This document shows positions 7,811 through 15,186 of a stretch of 37,542 nucleotides of DNA, one piece after another (the stretch's first letter is position 1; the number at the start of each line of letters is the position of its first letter). Below the pieces are notes generated by a model that searched no databases, was not told the DNA's origin, and saw nothing but the letters and a program-made list of their open reading frames with translations. Origin of the DNA: Candidatus Rokubacteria bacterium GWA2_70_23. Lineage in GTDB: Bacteria; Methylomirabilota; Methylomirabilia; Rokubacteriales; CSP1-6. The stretch is from contig MGBT01000057.1 in the NCBI GenBank assembly GCA_001788395.1, positions 1 through 37,542 of the forward strand, written 5' to 3'. Made by a program: the position numbers and the translations under genes.

Positions 7811-8980
7811 ATGCGCAAGGTGGCGCTGGTGGGAGCGGGCGTGACGAAGTTCGGGGTCCGGAAGGCGACCTATCGCGATCTCATCTGGGAGGCCGGCAAG
7901 GCCTGCTTCGACTCGGTGCCGTCGGTGAAGCCGCACGGCCTCGAGGGTCTCGTGGTCGGCTCGGTGATGCCCGAGCGCACGGCGTTCCAGAGTCACATCT
8001 CCTCGCTCGCCGCCGAGGCCCTCGGGATCACGCCCAGCGCGCTGTCGGCTCGGACCGAGCACATGTGCGCCTCGGGGACGGTCGGGATCCGCTACGCGTA
8101 TGCGTTCATCGCCGCCGGGCTCGCCGACCTGGTCATGGTCCTCGGGGTCGAGAAGCTCAACCAGCCGGTAGCGGACGAGGCCATCCTCAACATGGGCACG
8201 GGGGTGGACCGCGACTGGGAGGCCTGCTACGGGCTCACGGCCCCGCCCTGCTTCGCGCTGGCGGCCCAGAAGCACATGGCGCAGTACGGCACCACCGAGG
8301 AGCAGCTGGGCCTCGTGGGCGTCAAGAACCACGCCCACGCCAGCAAGAACCCGAACGCCCACTTCCAGAAGGGGGTAACGCTCGAGCAGGTGATGGGCTC
8401 GCGGATGATCGCCTCGCCGCTCCGGCTCTTCATGTGCTCCCCCATCACGGACGGGGCTGCCGCGGTGATCCTCGCCTCCGAGGAGCGGGCCCGGGACCTC
8501 ACGGACCGCCCGGTGTGGATCCGGGGCACGGGTCAGGCGCTGGACGGCTTCACGCTCACCTCGTTGCATGAGGACTACGCCCACTGGCCCGCCATGAAGC
8601 GGGCGTCGCAGTCGGCCTATCGCATGGCAAGCATCGGCCCCGCGGATGTGGACCTGGCCGAGGTGCACGACTGCTTCGCGATTGCCGAGATCATCGCCTA
8701 CGAGGAGCTGGGTTTCTGCGAGAAGGGTGAGGGCGGGCACTTCGTGGCAACGGGGCGCTCCGACTATGGCGGGGATGTGGTGGTGAACTCGAGAGGCGGG
8801 CTCATGGGCTGCGGCCACCCACTCGGGGCCACAGGCGTGGCCCAGGCCGCCGAGGTCTACGCTCAGCTCCGTGGGGAGGCGGGGCCGCGCCAGGTGGCCG
8901 ACGCCGCGATCGGGCTCACCCACAACAACAGCGGGATGGGCGAGCACGTGGTGATGGTCTATGGCCGGGAGGGCGCGTGA
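7811..8980 (+). CDS. Thiolase-family protein (SCP-x/Ltp-like acetyl-CoA acetyltransferase)
   Basis: A 389-residue thiolase-fold protein of the lipid-transfer/SCP-x type, rather than the PhaA/FadA type. Visible active-site elements are Cys86 in EHMCASGTVG, His286 in VHDCFAIAE and His336 in GGLMGCGHPLGATG. It is preceded by AGGAGG just after the SDR stop. This group includes true thiolases and retro-aldolases, and many members require a small DUF35 partner. None is adjacent here; the only DUF35 gene in the window is about 7.3 kb downstream. The stop overlaps the GTG of the following dehydrogenase by 4 bases. It would release acetyl-CoA or propionyl-CoA at the end of a degradative spiral. Confidence 0.9.
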   Translation: MRKVALVGAGVTKFGVRKATYRDLIWEAGKACFDSVPSVKPHGLEGLVVGSVMPERTAFQSHISSLAAEALGITPSALSARTEHMCASGTVGIRYAYAFIAAGLADLVMVLGVEKLNQPVADEAILNMGTGVDRDWEACYGLTAPPCFALAAQKHMAQYGTTEEQLGLVGVKNHAHASKNPNAHFQKGVTLEQVMGSRMIASPLRLFMCSPITDGAAAVILASEERARDLTDRPVWIRGTGQALDGFTLTSLHEDYAHWPAMKRASQSAYRMASIGPADVDLAEVHDCFAIAEIIAYEELGFCEKGEGGHFVATGRSDYGGDVVVNSRGGLMGCGHPLGATGVAQAAEVYAQLRGEAGPRQVADAAIGLTHNNSGMGEHVVMVYGREGA

Positions 8981-10029
8981 CGGAACAGGGCGAGGCGCAG
9001 CCCGCAGGACGAGGCGCAGCTGAAGGCGCGCCGAGCCGAGCGGGCACGGAGATTCCCCGAGCGGAGCGAGGCCCCGCGTCCACGCGGGTGGCGGTGCTGG
9101 GGCCGGGGCGGATCGGCCGGCAGATCGCGCTCGCCTTCGCGCTCGGAGGCTGTCCGGTCGTGGTCCTGGACCTCAAGCCGCGCCCGGCCGGGGAGGCGGT
9201 TGCCGTGTTCGAGGACTGCTGCCGGGAGATCGAGCGCGACCTGCGGCTCATGACCGAGGAGGAGGTCGTCTCGGCTGGAGATGCCGCGGCGGCCCTGGAC
9301 AGGATCCGGACCTCCATCGCTGTCGAAGAGGTCGCGGACTGCGGCTTCGTCCAGGAGGCGCTGCCCGAGGTGATCGAGCTGAAGCGCGAGGTATTCCGGA
9401 GCCTGTCGGGCAGGCTTGCGCCCGAGGCGGTCATCGCCTCGACCTCGTCCACGATCTCGCCCTCCCACCTGGTGGAGGCGGTGACGGGAGCCGATCGCTT
9501 CCTGGTGGTCCACTGGCTCAACCCGGCGCACATCATCCCGCTGGTGGAGGTGGTACCGAGCCCGAAGACCTCCGAGGCCGCCGTGGCGCGGACCCTCGCC
9601 CTCCTGGATGGACTTGGGAAGGTGCCGGTCCGCTGCGGCGACTCGCCGGGATTCATCGGCCCGAGGATGCAGGTGCTCCTGATGAACGAGGCCGCCCGGC
9701 TCGTGGAGGAGGGGGTGGCGACCGCCGAGGACGTGGACCGCGCGTTCAAGGCCGGCATGGGCTTCCGCTACGCCTCGGTCGGGATCTTCGAGTTCATCGA
9801 CTGGGGTGGGGTGGACGTCCTGTACCGCGCCAGCCGCTACATGGCGAATGCCCTCGGCGATCCACGCTTCCTGCCGGCGCGCAGCGTCGAGGAGAAGATG
9901 GAGCGGAACGAGCTCGGGCCCAAGACGGGGCGTGGCTTCTTCGACTATGCGGGAGAGGGGCGGGAGCGCTTCGAGACTGAGAAGGTCCGTGCCCTCCTGC
10001 GCCAGCTCAGGCGACAGCGCGAGGCATGA
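8977..10029 (+). CDS. 3-hydroxyacyl-CoA dehydrogenase family protein
   Basis: A 350-residue NAD-dependent dehydrogenase. The Rossmann loop is VAVLGPGRIGRQIA, with GxGxxG at residues 42-47. ASTSS (about 150), VHWLNP (substrate-binding and catalytic His) and the conserved MNEAARLVEEGVATAEDVD helix follow, then GLGPKTGRGFFDY-like C-terminal sequence. It oxidises an (S)-3-hydroxyacyl-CoA or a related hydroxy acid. The first 37 residues are low-complexity and come from an R2 repeat at 8989-9072. The family fold begins at Val38, and an in-frame GTG at 9088 is an alternative start. The ATGA overlap with the amidohydrolase gene indicates coupling. It may serve a different stereoisomer from the SDR at 7064. 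Confidence 0.9.
   Translation: MTEQGEAQPAGRGAAEGAPSRAGTEIPRAERGPASTRVAVLGPGRIGRQIALAFALGGCPVVVLDLKPRPAGEAVAVFEDCCREIERDLRLMTEEEVVSAGDAAAALDRIRTSIAVEEVADCGFVQEALPEVIELKREVFRSLSGRLAPEAVIASTSSTISPSHLVEAVTGADRFLVVHWLNPAHIIPLVEVVPSPKTSEAAVARTLALLDGLGKVPVRCGDSPGFIGPRMQVLLMNEAARLVEEGVATAEDVDRAFKAGMGFRYASVGIFEFIDWGGVDVLYRASRYMANALGDPRFLPARSVEEKMERNELGPKTGRGFFDYAGEGRERFETEKVRALLRQLRRQREA
8989..9072 (+). repeat. R2 repeat: one diverged copy at a gene start
   Basis: GC-rich element sharing the R2 framework: it begins GGCGAGGCGCAGCC and ends GATTCCCCGAGCGGAGCGAG, with a roughly 25-base insertion in the middle compared with the copies at 24298-24418. It lies between the thiolase stop and the conserved part of the dehydrogenase and is open in the dehydrogenase frame, giving a peptide that ends EIPRAERG. 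The 24.3-kb copies give GVPRAERG at the same place. Confidence 0.7.
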
Positions 10030-11387
10030 TCCTCATCGAACACGGGACCGTCATCACGCTGGACCGCGAGCGCCGGATCCTGGCGGACGGGTCCGTGCTC
10101 GTGGATGGCCGCGACATCCTCCAGGTGGGGCGCGCCGCCGAGGTGACGCCCCCGCGCCAGCCGGACCGGGTGATCGACGCCCGCCGCGCCGTGGTGCTCC
10201 CGGGATTCGTGGACACCCACGTGCATCTGTCCGAACATCTCACCCGAGGGCTCCTGCTGGACGACATCCCGGTGGACCGCTACCTCCCGGACTGGCTCAT
10301 CCCGCTCTACTCCGTGATAACGCCGGAGGAGGAGCGCGCCTCGGCGCTGCTTGCCTGCGTGGAGATGCTCCGGACGGGCACGACCACCTTCTGCGAGGCG
10401 GGGACGTTGTTCGACGTCCCGGCCGTGGCGGACGTGGTGGAGGAGATCGGCATGCGGGCCATCCTGGGCCGCTGGACCTGGGACCGGGAGGGCGGCCCCG
10501 GCCGGATGCAGCAGACCACGGAGGAGGCTCTCCGGGCCAACGAGGAGATGATCGAGCGGGTCCACGGCCGGGCGGGCGGCCGCATCGGCGCCTGGCCGCT
10601 CCTGCTGGGGTTCGGGACCTGCTCGGAGGTCCTCATGCGCGGCGCCCGGCGGCTCGCCGAGCGCTACCGCGTCGGCTGGGGCATGATGCACTTCGCCTCC
10701 CACCCGTCGCGGAAGACGGCGGACCGCATCCCGCTGGCCGAGCTGGACGCCATGGGACTGCTCGGACCGACCACCAAGCTGGCCCACATGGTCTACGTGG
10801 ACGACGGCGACATCGCGCTCCTGGCGCGGCGTGGGGTGAAGATCAGCCACTGTCCCACGGCGGGGCTCAAGCACGTCAAGGGGCTCGCCGCGCATTCGAA
10901 GGTCCCCGAGATGCTGGCGCGCGGGATCTGCGTCTCGCTGGGCGGCGACAGCGGCAACGGCTCGAACCACTTCGACATGCTGCGAATGATGTACCTCGTC
11001 TCCACGATCTACAAGGACAGCCGGCTGGACGTGGGCGTCATGCCCCCCGAGCAGGCGCTCGAGATGGCGACGCGCCGCGGCGCCGCGGCGCTCCTTCTGG
11101 AGCGAGAGATAGGCTCGCTCGAGCGGGGCAAGCGAGCCGACCTCGTGCTCTACGACGCGGACACCCCCGAGTGGCGCCCGCTGCTGAACCCCGTGAACAA
11201 CCTCGTCTACGCGGCAACGGGCGCGAGCGTCCGGACCGTGCTCGTGGACGGGCGGGTCGTCCTGGACGACGGGCGGCTCACCACCATCGACGAGCGGGCC
11301 CTCTACGCCCGCGTGGAGAGGCTCGCGCGCGAGCAGATCGCGCGCGCCGGGCTCCCCATCGAGAGCAAGTGGCCGATCATCAGATGA
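10026..11387 (+). CDS. Amidohydrolase-superfamily protein (AtzA/TrzN/deaminase group)
   Basis: A 453-residue metal-dependent hydrolase of the cytosine-deaminase/chlorohydrolase group. The N-terminal composite beta-sandwich is followed by the first metal pair, His65 and His67, in [12 protein letters not shown]. His222 in GMMHFASHP, His254 in KLAHMVYV and Asp308 in [10 protein letters not shown] complete the predicted mononuclear site. The C-terminus [19 protein letters not shown] closes the sandwich. The glutamate found in the HxxE motif of deaminases is absent after His222 (HFAS). The reaction could be deamination, dechlorination or ring/amide hydrolysis; the substrate is unknown. It is translationally coupled to the dehydrogenase before it and precedes a sulfonate/nitrate-type ABC transporter. 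Confidence 0.88.
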   Translation: MILIEHGTVITLDRERRILADGSVLVDGRDILQVGRAAEVTPPRQPDRVIDARRAVVLPGFVDTHVHLSEHLTRGLLLDDIPVDRYLPDWLIPLYSVITPEEERASALLACVEMLRTGTTTFCEAGTLFDVPAVADVVEEIGMRAILGRWTWDREGGPGRMQQTTEEALRANEEMIERVHGRAGGRIGAWPLLLGFGTCSEVLMRGARRLAERYRVGWGMMHFASHPSRKTADRIPLAELDAMGLLGPTTKLAHMVYVDDGDIALLARRGVKISHCPTAGLKHVKGLAAHSKVPEMLARGICVSLGGDSGNGSNHFDMLRMMYLVSTIYKDSRLDVGVMPPEQALEMATRRGAAALLLEREIGSLERGKRADLVLYDADTPEWRPLLNPVNNLVYAATGASVRTVLVDGRVVLDDGRLTTIDERALYARVERLAREQIARAGLPIESKWPIIR

Positions 11388-11442
11388 CGACGCGACGAGT
11401 GGTCCGCCCGGGCGCCGGACGCGAAGGCGCCCCGAGGCCGGC

Positions 11443-12219
11443 ATGAAGATCGTGGCGCGCGATGTCTCCAAGGCCTTCCGCGATCCGCGCCGCAGCGTGG
11501 AGGTCTCCGCACTCGAGGCCATGAGCCTGTCAGTCCGCGACCGCGAGTTCGTGAGCATCCTGGGGCCGTCGGGGTGCGGCAAGTCCACGTTTCTCTACAT
11601 CGTGGCCGGCTTCATCCAGGCCTCCGGCGGAGAGGTGCTGGTGGACGGACGACCCGTCACCGGCCCCGGGCGAGACCGCGGCATCGTGTTCCAGGAATAC
11701 GCGCTCTTCCCCTGGCAGACCGTGCTCGGGAACGTCATGTACGGCCTGCGCGAAGGCGACGCGCGGGAGCGCGAGGCGCGCGCCCGGGAGTTCATCACCA
11801 AGGTAGGGCTCGGCGGCTTCGAGCGGCACTACCCGCGCGAGCTGTCGGGCGGCATGAAGCAGCGGGTGGCGCTGGCGCGGACGCTGGCCTACGACCCGGA
11901 CATCCTCCTGATGGACGAGCCGTTCGGCGCCCTCGACACGCAGACGCGGCTCCTCATGCAGGAGGAGCTGCTGAGGATCTGGGAGGCGAACCAGAAGACC
12001 ATCCTCTTCGTCACCCACAGCGTGGACGAGGCCGTGGTGCTCTCCGACCGCATCGTCGTCATGACGGCGCGGCCGGGGACGGTGAAGAAATCGGTGGAGG
12101 TACCGTTCGGGCGGCCCCGCGTGGTCGAGGACCTGATGCACGACGTGGCGGCGATGGATCTCCGCACGGACCTCTGGCACCTCGTCAAGGCCGAGGTTCT
12201 CAAGGGAGGGCCCCGATGA
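11443..12219 (+). CDS. ABC transporter ATP-binding protein, nitrate/sulfonate/taurine type
   Basis: A 258-residue ATPase of the SsuB/TauB/NrtD group. Walker A is GPSGCGKST at 41-49, the Q-loop [16 protein letters not shown], the signature [15 protein letters not shown], Walker [17 protein letters not shown], and the H-loop [15 protein letters not shown] is the strongly conserved form for this group. It would drive the two permeases that follow; the binding protein is probably the minus-strand gene at 15187-16185. The 55-base gap before it contains a GC hairpin with a 7-base stem (11410-11416 with 11426-11432) close to the start. The stop overlaps an ATG that lies in an R1 repeat copy. The ligand is unknown. 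Confidence 0.93.
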   Translation: MKIVARDVSKAFRDPRRSVEVSALEAMSLSVRDREFVSILGPSGCGKSTFLYIVAGFIQASGGEVLVDGRPVTGPGRDRGIVFQEYALFPWQTVLGNVMYGLREGDAREREARAREFITKVGLGGFERHYPRELSGGMKQRVALARTLAYDPDILLMDEPFGALDTQTRLLMQEELLRIWEANQKTILFVTHSVDEAVVLSDRIVVMTARPGTVKKSVEVPFGRPRVVEDLMHDVAAMDLRTDLWHLVKAEVLKGGPR

Positions 12220-12415
12220 GCCCCGACGGGGCGAAGAGGCCCAACCGCAACCCGAAGTCATCGACAGTAAGGTGACCCACCGATGAGCCCCGACGGGGCG
12301 AAGAGGCCCAACCGCAACCCGAGGCCCTCCACGTTCAGGCGTGATGGTGAGAGCCCCGACGGGGCGAAGAGGCCCAACCGCGACCCGAGGCCCTCCACGT
12401 TCAGGCGACATGGCC
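12215..12415 (+). repeat. R1 repeat: three tandem copies at an ABC gene junction
   Basis: Three units of about 66-67 bases (12215-12281, 12282-12348, 12349-12415) lie between the ATPase and permease genes. Each has the hairpin GCCCC-GAC-GGGGC (12220-12232, 12287-12299, 12353-12365), then GCGAAGAGGCCCAACCGC. The last two end CCCTCCACGTTCAGGCG; the first is diverged at that end. Units 2 and 3 differ by 66 bases (22 codons) and stay in frame with each other and with the permease; unit 1 is offset by 67 and ends in TGA. Family members elsewhere: 2433-2570 and, in part, 23313-23344. Confidence 0.92.
12216..12275 (+). CDS. Possible 19-residue leader peptide inside R1 copy 1
   Basis: An ATG overlapping the ATPase stop (ATGA) opens a short frame, [19 protein letters not shown], that ends seven bases before the next ATG. 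It is what the permease start would look like if the repeat had duplicated it: unit 2 begins with the same peptide and continues into the permease. It may be translated through coupling and re-initiation, or may be meaningless. Substitutions between repeat copies are not concentrated at third codon positions, so I see no evidence that the peptide itself is selected. Confidence 0.25.
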   Translation: MSPDGAKRPNRNPKSSTVR

Positions 12416-13173
12416 TGAGAGCGCTGAAGGCTCTCGCGCGTGGCTACTCCCTTGGGCTCCTTCTCCTGCTATGGGAGTTCGTCCCGCGCATGGGCCTCGT
12501 GGCCGCCGACATCCTGCCCCCCTTCTCGACGACGATCCGCAATGTCGGCACGCTCATCATGGAGGGCGAGCTGCAGCGCCACGTCGCGCTCTCGCTGGTG
12601 CGGCAGACGGCGGGACTGGTGCTCGGGGTGGTGGGCGGGGTGACGCTCGGCGTCTTCATGGCCTGGAGCCGTGGGGTGCGGGCGTTCTTCGAGCCGCTGC
12701 TGATGCTCACCAACCCGATCCCCAAGGCGGCGCTCATCCCGCTCTTCATGCTCTGGTTCGGGATCGGCACGTTCTCGAAGGTCATGCTGATCTTCGTCGG
12801 CACCATCATCCCCGTGGTGATCAGCTCGTTCCACGCGGTGGCCGACGTCAGCCGGAACCACCTCTGGTCGGCCCGGGCGATGGGGGACGGCACGACACGG
12901 ATGCTGCTCCGGGTGGTGCTGCCGGCGGCCTCGCCTCAGGTCCTCACGGGGATCCGCCTGGGCCTCATCGTCTCGCTCATCGTGCTCGTGGGCTCGGAGA
13001 TGCTGGCGGGGCGGGAGGGGCTCGGCTGGTTCATCGCGTACACCATGGAGACGGGCGCCTACGACCTGACCTACGCGAGCATGCTCACGATCGCGGTGAT
13101 CGGCTTCTGCTACGACCGCCTCTATCTCGCCCTCATGCACCGGCTCCTGGCGTGGAAGGAGGAGGGGGCGTGA
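12283..13173 (+). CDS. ABC transporter permease, nitrate/sulfonate/taurine type (first)
   Basis: A 296-residue inner-membrane permease of the SsuC/TauC type. After about 43 residues the family sequence begins (LALLLLLWEF-like helix, then LPPFSTTIRNVGTLI). The EAA-loop region is HLWSARAMGDGTTRMLLRVVLPAASPQVLTGIRLGL, the usual ATPase contact. About six hydrophobic segments are visible. The first 43 residues are encoded by two R1 repeat units ([10 protein letters not shown] twice) and are basic and proline-rich, unlike the family. No in-frame ATG lies between 12283 and Met70 (12490), and the frame is open from 12283, so translation through the repeat is the simplest reading. The stop overlaps the GTG of the second permease by 4 bases. 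Confidence 0.88.
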   Translation: MSPDGAKRPNRNPRPSTFRRDGESPDGAKRPNRDPRPSTFRRHGLRALKALARGYSLGLLLLLWEFVPRMGLVAADILPPFSTTIRNVGTLIMEGELQRHVALSLVRQTAGLVLGVVGGVTLGVFMAWSRGVRAFFEPLLMLTNPIPKAALIPLFMLWFGIGTFSKVMLIFVGTIIPVVISSFHAVADVSRNHLWSARAMGDGTTRMLLRVVLPAASPQVLTGIRLGLIVSLIVLVGSEMLAGREGLGWFIAYTMETGAYDLTYASMLTIAVIGFCYDRLYLALMHRLLAWKEEGA

Positions 13174-13925
13174 GGCTGCTCACGCGCTACGGCTCGGTGC
13201 TGCTGCTGGCGGCCCTGTGGGAAGCCGCCGCGCGGCTGGGCATCTTCAACCGGGTCCTCTTTCCGCCGGCCACCGTGATCCTGGTACGGCTCGGCAGCAT
13301 GCTCTGGGAGGGGGTGCTCGTTCAGGAGGCTGGGCAGAGCCTGCTGCGGATGGGGACCGGATTCGCGCTGGCGCTCGCCGTGGGCATCCCCCTCGGCATG
13401 CTCATGGCGAGGAGCAGGAAGGTGGAAGGCTTCTTCGCGCCGATCTTCGCCTTCGGCTTTCCCGTGCCCAAGATCGGGCTCATCCCGATCTTCCTCCTCT
13501 TCCTCGGGCTCGGTCACGGATCGAAGATCGCGCTGGTCTTCCTGGACGCTCTCTTCCCGGTGGTGCTCAACGCCTTCCACGGGGTGCGACTCGTGGAGCG
13601 TCAGTTCATCTGGTCCGCGCGTGCCATGGGGGACAGCGAGGCGGCCATCCTCCGCCGCGTGGTGTGGCCGGCGGCCTTGCCCCACATCTTCACGGGCATC
13701 CGCCTGGGCCTCATCGTGTCCCTCATCGTGGTCTTCCTGTCCGAGATGGTGTCGGCGGGCAGCGGGCTCGGCCACGTCATGATCATCTCCGCGCGGAACT
13801 TCAAGATCGTGGACATGTACACGGCCATCCTGAGCATCGGGCTGCTCGGGGCCCTGCTGGACCGGGCGGTGCTCGCGGCCCGCGCCCAGGCGCTCCAGTG
13901 GTACGAGGGGGAGGCCGCGGCGTGA
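13170..13925 (+). CDS. ABC transporter permease, nitrate/sulfonate/taurine type (second)
   Basis: A 251-residue permease paralogous to the one before it, starting at GTG 13170 in a GTGA overlap. It shows the same architecture: an N-terminal helix (LLLAALWEAAARLGIF), LFPPATVILVRLGSML, a long hydrophobic core, and the EAA-loop FIWSARAMGDSEAAILRRVVWPAALPHIFTGIRLGL. Two different permease genes imply a heterodimeric channel with the ATPase at 11443, which is less common than the single-permease arrangement of SsuBC or TauBC. The gene ends this plus-strand run; the next gene converges from the other strand. Confidence 0.92.
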   Translation: MRLLTRYGSVLLLAALWEAAARLGIFNRVLFPPATVILVRLGSMLWEGVLVQEAGQSLLRMGTGFALALAVGIPLGMLMARSRKVEGFFAPIFAFGFPVPKIGLIPIFLLFLGLGHGSKIALVFLDALFPVVLNAFHGVRLVERQFIWSARAMGDSEAAILRRVVWPAALPHIFTGIRLGLIVSLIVVFLSEMVSAGSGLGHVMIISARNFKIVDMYTAILSIGLLGALLDRAVLAARAQALQWYEGEAAA

Positions 13926-13990
13926 GGCTCGTGCGTCTCCAACGAGTTTCGCCGACACGCCGCGGGCGCCCGCAGGGTGCCGGGCCAAAT

Positions 13991-14078
13991 GACGAGCCAG
14001 ACGAGGCCCGAGGGAGCTGCGGACCGGAGGCGTACGTGGGTGTACGTCGAGGATCCGCGGCGACCGAGAACATGGCTG
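13991..14078. other. Nested hairpin element between convergent genes
   Basis: The 238-base gap between the permease stop and the convergent dehydrogenase stop has no convincing gene. It holds an outer stem GCTGCGGA (14016-14023) with TCCGCGGC (14054-14061; eight pairs, one G-T) and, nested inside it, a seven-pair stem GGCGTAC (14029-14035) with GTACGTC (14042-14048; one G-T) closing a six-base loop. It could be a bidirectional terminator, a small structured RNA or a mobile intergenic element. No T-tract follows it. An R2 copy comes directly after. Confidence 0.5.
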
Positions 14079-14139
14079 GGCGAGCCGCAGCCGGAGGCCA
14101 GGCGAGCGGACACGGGAATCGGGCGAGCGTGAGCGAGCC
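14079..14139 (+). repeat. R2 repeat: single copy in the convergent intergenic region
   Basis: One unit of the R2 family: it begins GGCGAGCCGCAGCCGGAGGC and continues AGGCGAGCGGACACGGGAAT, then GCGAGCGTGAGCGAGCC. It is close to the two tandem units at 24298-24418. Here it is not part of any gene; in the frame equivalent to those copies it reads GEPQPEARRADTG and then soon stops. An ATGGCG follows directly, as at 24426, but here it leads into the antisense of minus-strand genes and is not taken as a start. Confidence 0.8.
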
Positions 14140-14163
14140 ATGGCGAAGCTAGTTGGCCCGGCA

Positions 14164-15162
14164 CTAGTAGCCCAGCTCCAGATCGACGAGGCCGCGCAGC
14201 GGCGCGCCGCGCCGGAAGCGCCGGAGATTGTCGGCGAGGAAGCCCATCTGGGCCGAGATCGCCTCCTGGGTCCAGCCGCCGCAATGGGGCGTCATCACCA
14301 CGTTGTCGAGCTCGTGGAAGGGGTGCGCGGAGGGCAGCCGCGGCGCGGGCGGAGGGGTCCGGGTCCAGACGTCGATGCCGGCGCCGGCGATCCAGCCCTC
14401 GCGGCAGGCGCGGTAGAGGGCTTCCTCGTCAACCACCTCCATGCGGCCGACCACGATGAGCCAGGCGGTAGGCTTCATCGTTCGCAGATGCGCCTCGTCG
14501 AGGAGCCCGACGGTCTCGGGCGTCCTGGGCAGCGTCACGATCACGAAGTCGGAGTCGGCGAGCACTCGCGGCAGGGACTCCGGCCCCCCGAGGAACGCGA
14601 GGCCCTCGCGCCCGGCGCCGCCCGGCTCGGGGTGGCGGCGCGTGGCCAGGAGGCGGTAGGAGAATCCCCGCGCCAGCGCGGCGAAGGCACGGCCGATGGC
14701 GCCGTAGCCGAGGATCCCCACGCTCTTGCCGTAGGTGACATGCCCGGGCGCCGCCTTGAAGCGCCCGACGCTCCAGTCGCCCGCGCGGAGCTTCCGGTCT
14801 CCGAGAGCGAGGCCGCGGCCGCAGGCGAGCACATGGGCCAGCGCGATCTCGGCCACGGTGCGGGCGTTCTCGTGGGCCGAGGCCACGGGGAGGCCCAGCC
14901 GGCGCAGCAGGGGAAAGTCGAGATGGTCGACGCCCGCGATCCAGAGCTGGAAGAGCTGGAGCCGGGGCGCCGCCTCGAGCACCGGGGAGGGCGCGGCATG
15001 CGCCAGGAGCACGTCGGCCTCCTGGGCCGCGGCGGCGAGCGCCGGCTTGCCGAAGTCTTCGGGGACCGTGAGGGCGAATTCGCTGCCGAGCAAGCCGGCG
15101 AGGGCCTCCCGGCGGGGCGCGATGAGGGGATCCCCGAGGAGGACGCGGGTCGGCGCCGGCAT
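14164..15162 (-). CDS. D-2-hydroxyacid dehydrogenase family protein
   Basis: A 332-residue protein of the NAD(P)-dependent D-isomer 2-hydroxyacid dehydrogenase family. The nucleotide loop GYGAIG is at 152-157. The conserved Arg240 (VVGRMEVVDEEAL) and His293 (VMTPHCGGWT) are present, but the acidic residue of the catalytic triad, normally a Glu in a DVFxxEP motif, is replaced: the sequence reads DVWTRTPPPAP, with Thr269 at that place. It probably reduces or oxidises a 2-oxo/2-hydroxy acid, possibly with altered activity. It lies 24 bases downstream of the binding-protein gene on the same strand and is likely co-transcribed with it, suggesting that it acts on an imported ligand. Confidence 0.88.
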   Translation of the reverse strand: MPAPTRVLLGDPLIAPRREALAGLLGSEFALTVPEDFGKPALAAAAQEADVLLAHAAPSPVLEAAPRLQLFQLWIAGVDHLDFPLLRRLGLPVASAHENARTVAEIALAHVLACGRGLALGDRKLRAGDWSVGRFKAAPGHVTYGKSVGILGYGAIGRAFAALARGFSYRLLATRRHPEPGGAGREGLAFLGGPESLPRVLADSDFVIVTLPRTPETVGLLDEAHLRTMKPTAWLIVVGRMEVVDEEALYRACREGWIAGAGIDVWTRTPPPAPRLPSAHPFHELDNVVMTPHCGGWTQEAISAQMGFLADNLRRFRRGAPLRGLVDLELGY

Positions 15163-15186
15163 GGGACTCGGGCGCGGGACCTCGGC

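Noticed and set aside
7061-8947. A 628-codon minus-strand frame
   Set aside because: It is antisense to the SDR and thiolase genes, whose catalytic motifs are intact; composition is typical of a shadow.
11410-11432. GC hairpin before the ABC ATPase as a riboswitch or attenuator
   Set aside because: A single seven-pair stem with a nine-base loop is common by chance at this GC content and no other conserved feature is visible.
12220-12365. R1 hairpins as Rho-independent terminators
   Set aside because: The stems are only five pairs with a three-base loop and no T-tract follows; they lie inside an operon whose downstream genes must be expressed.
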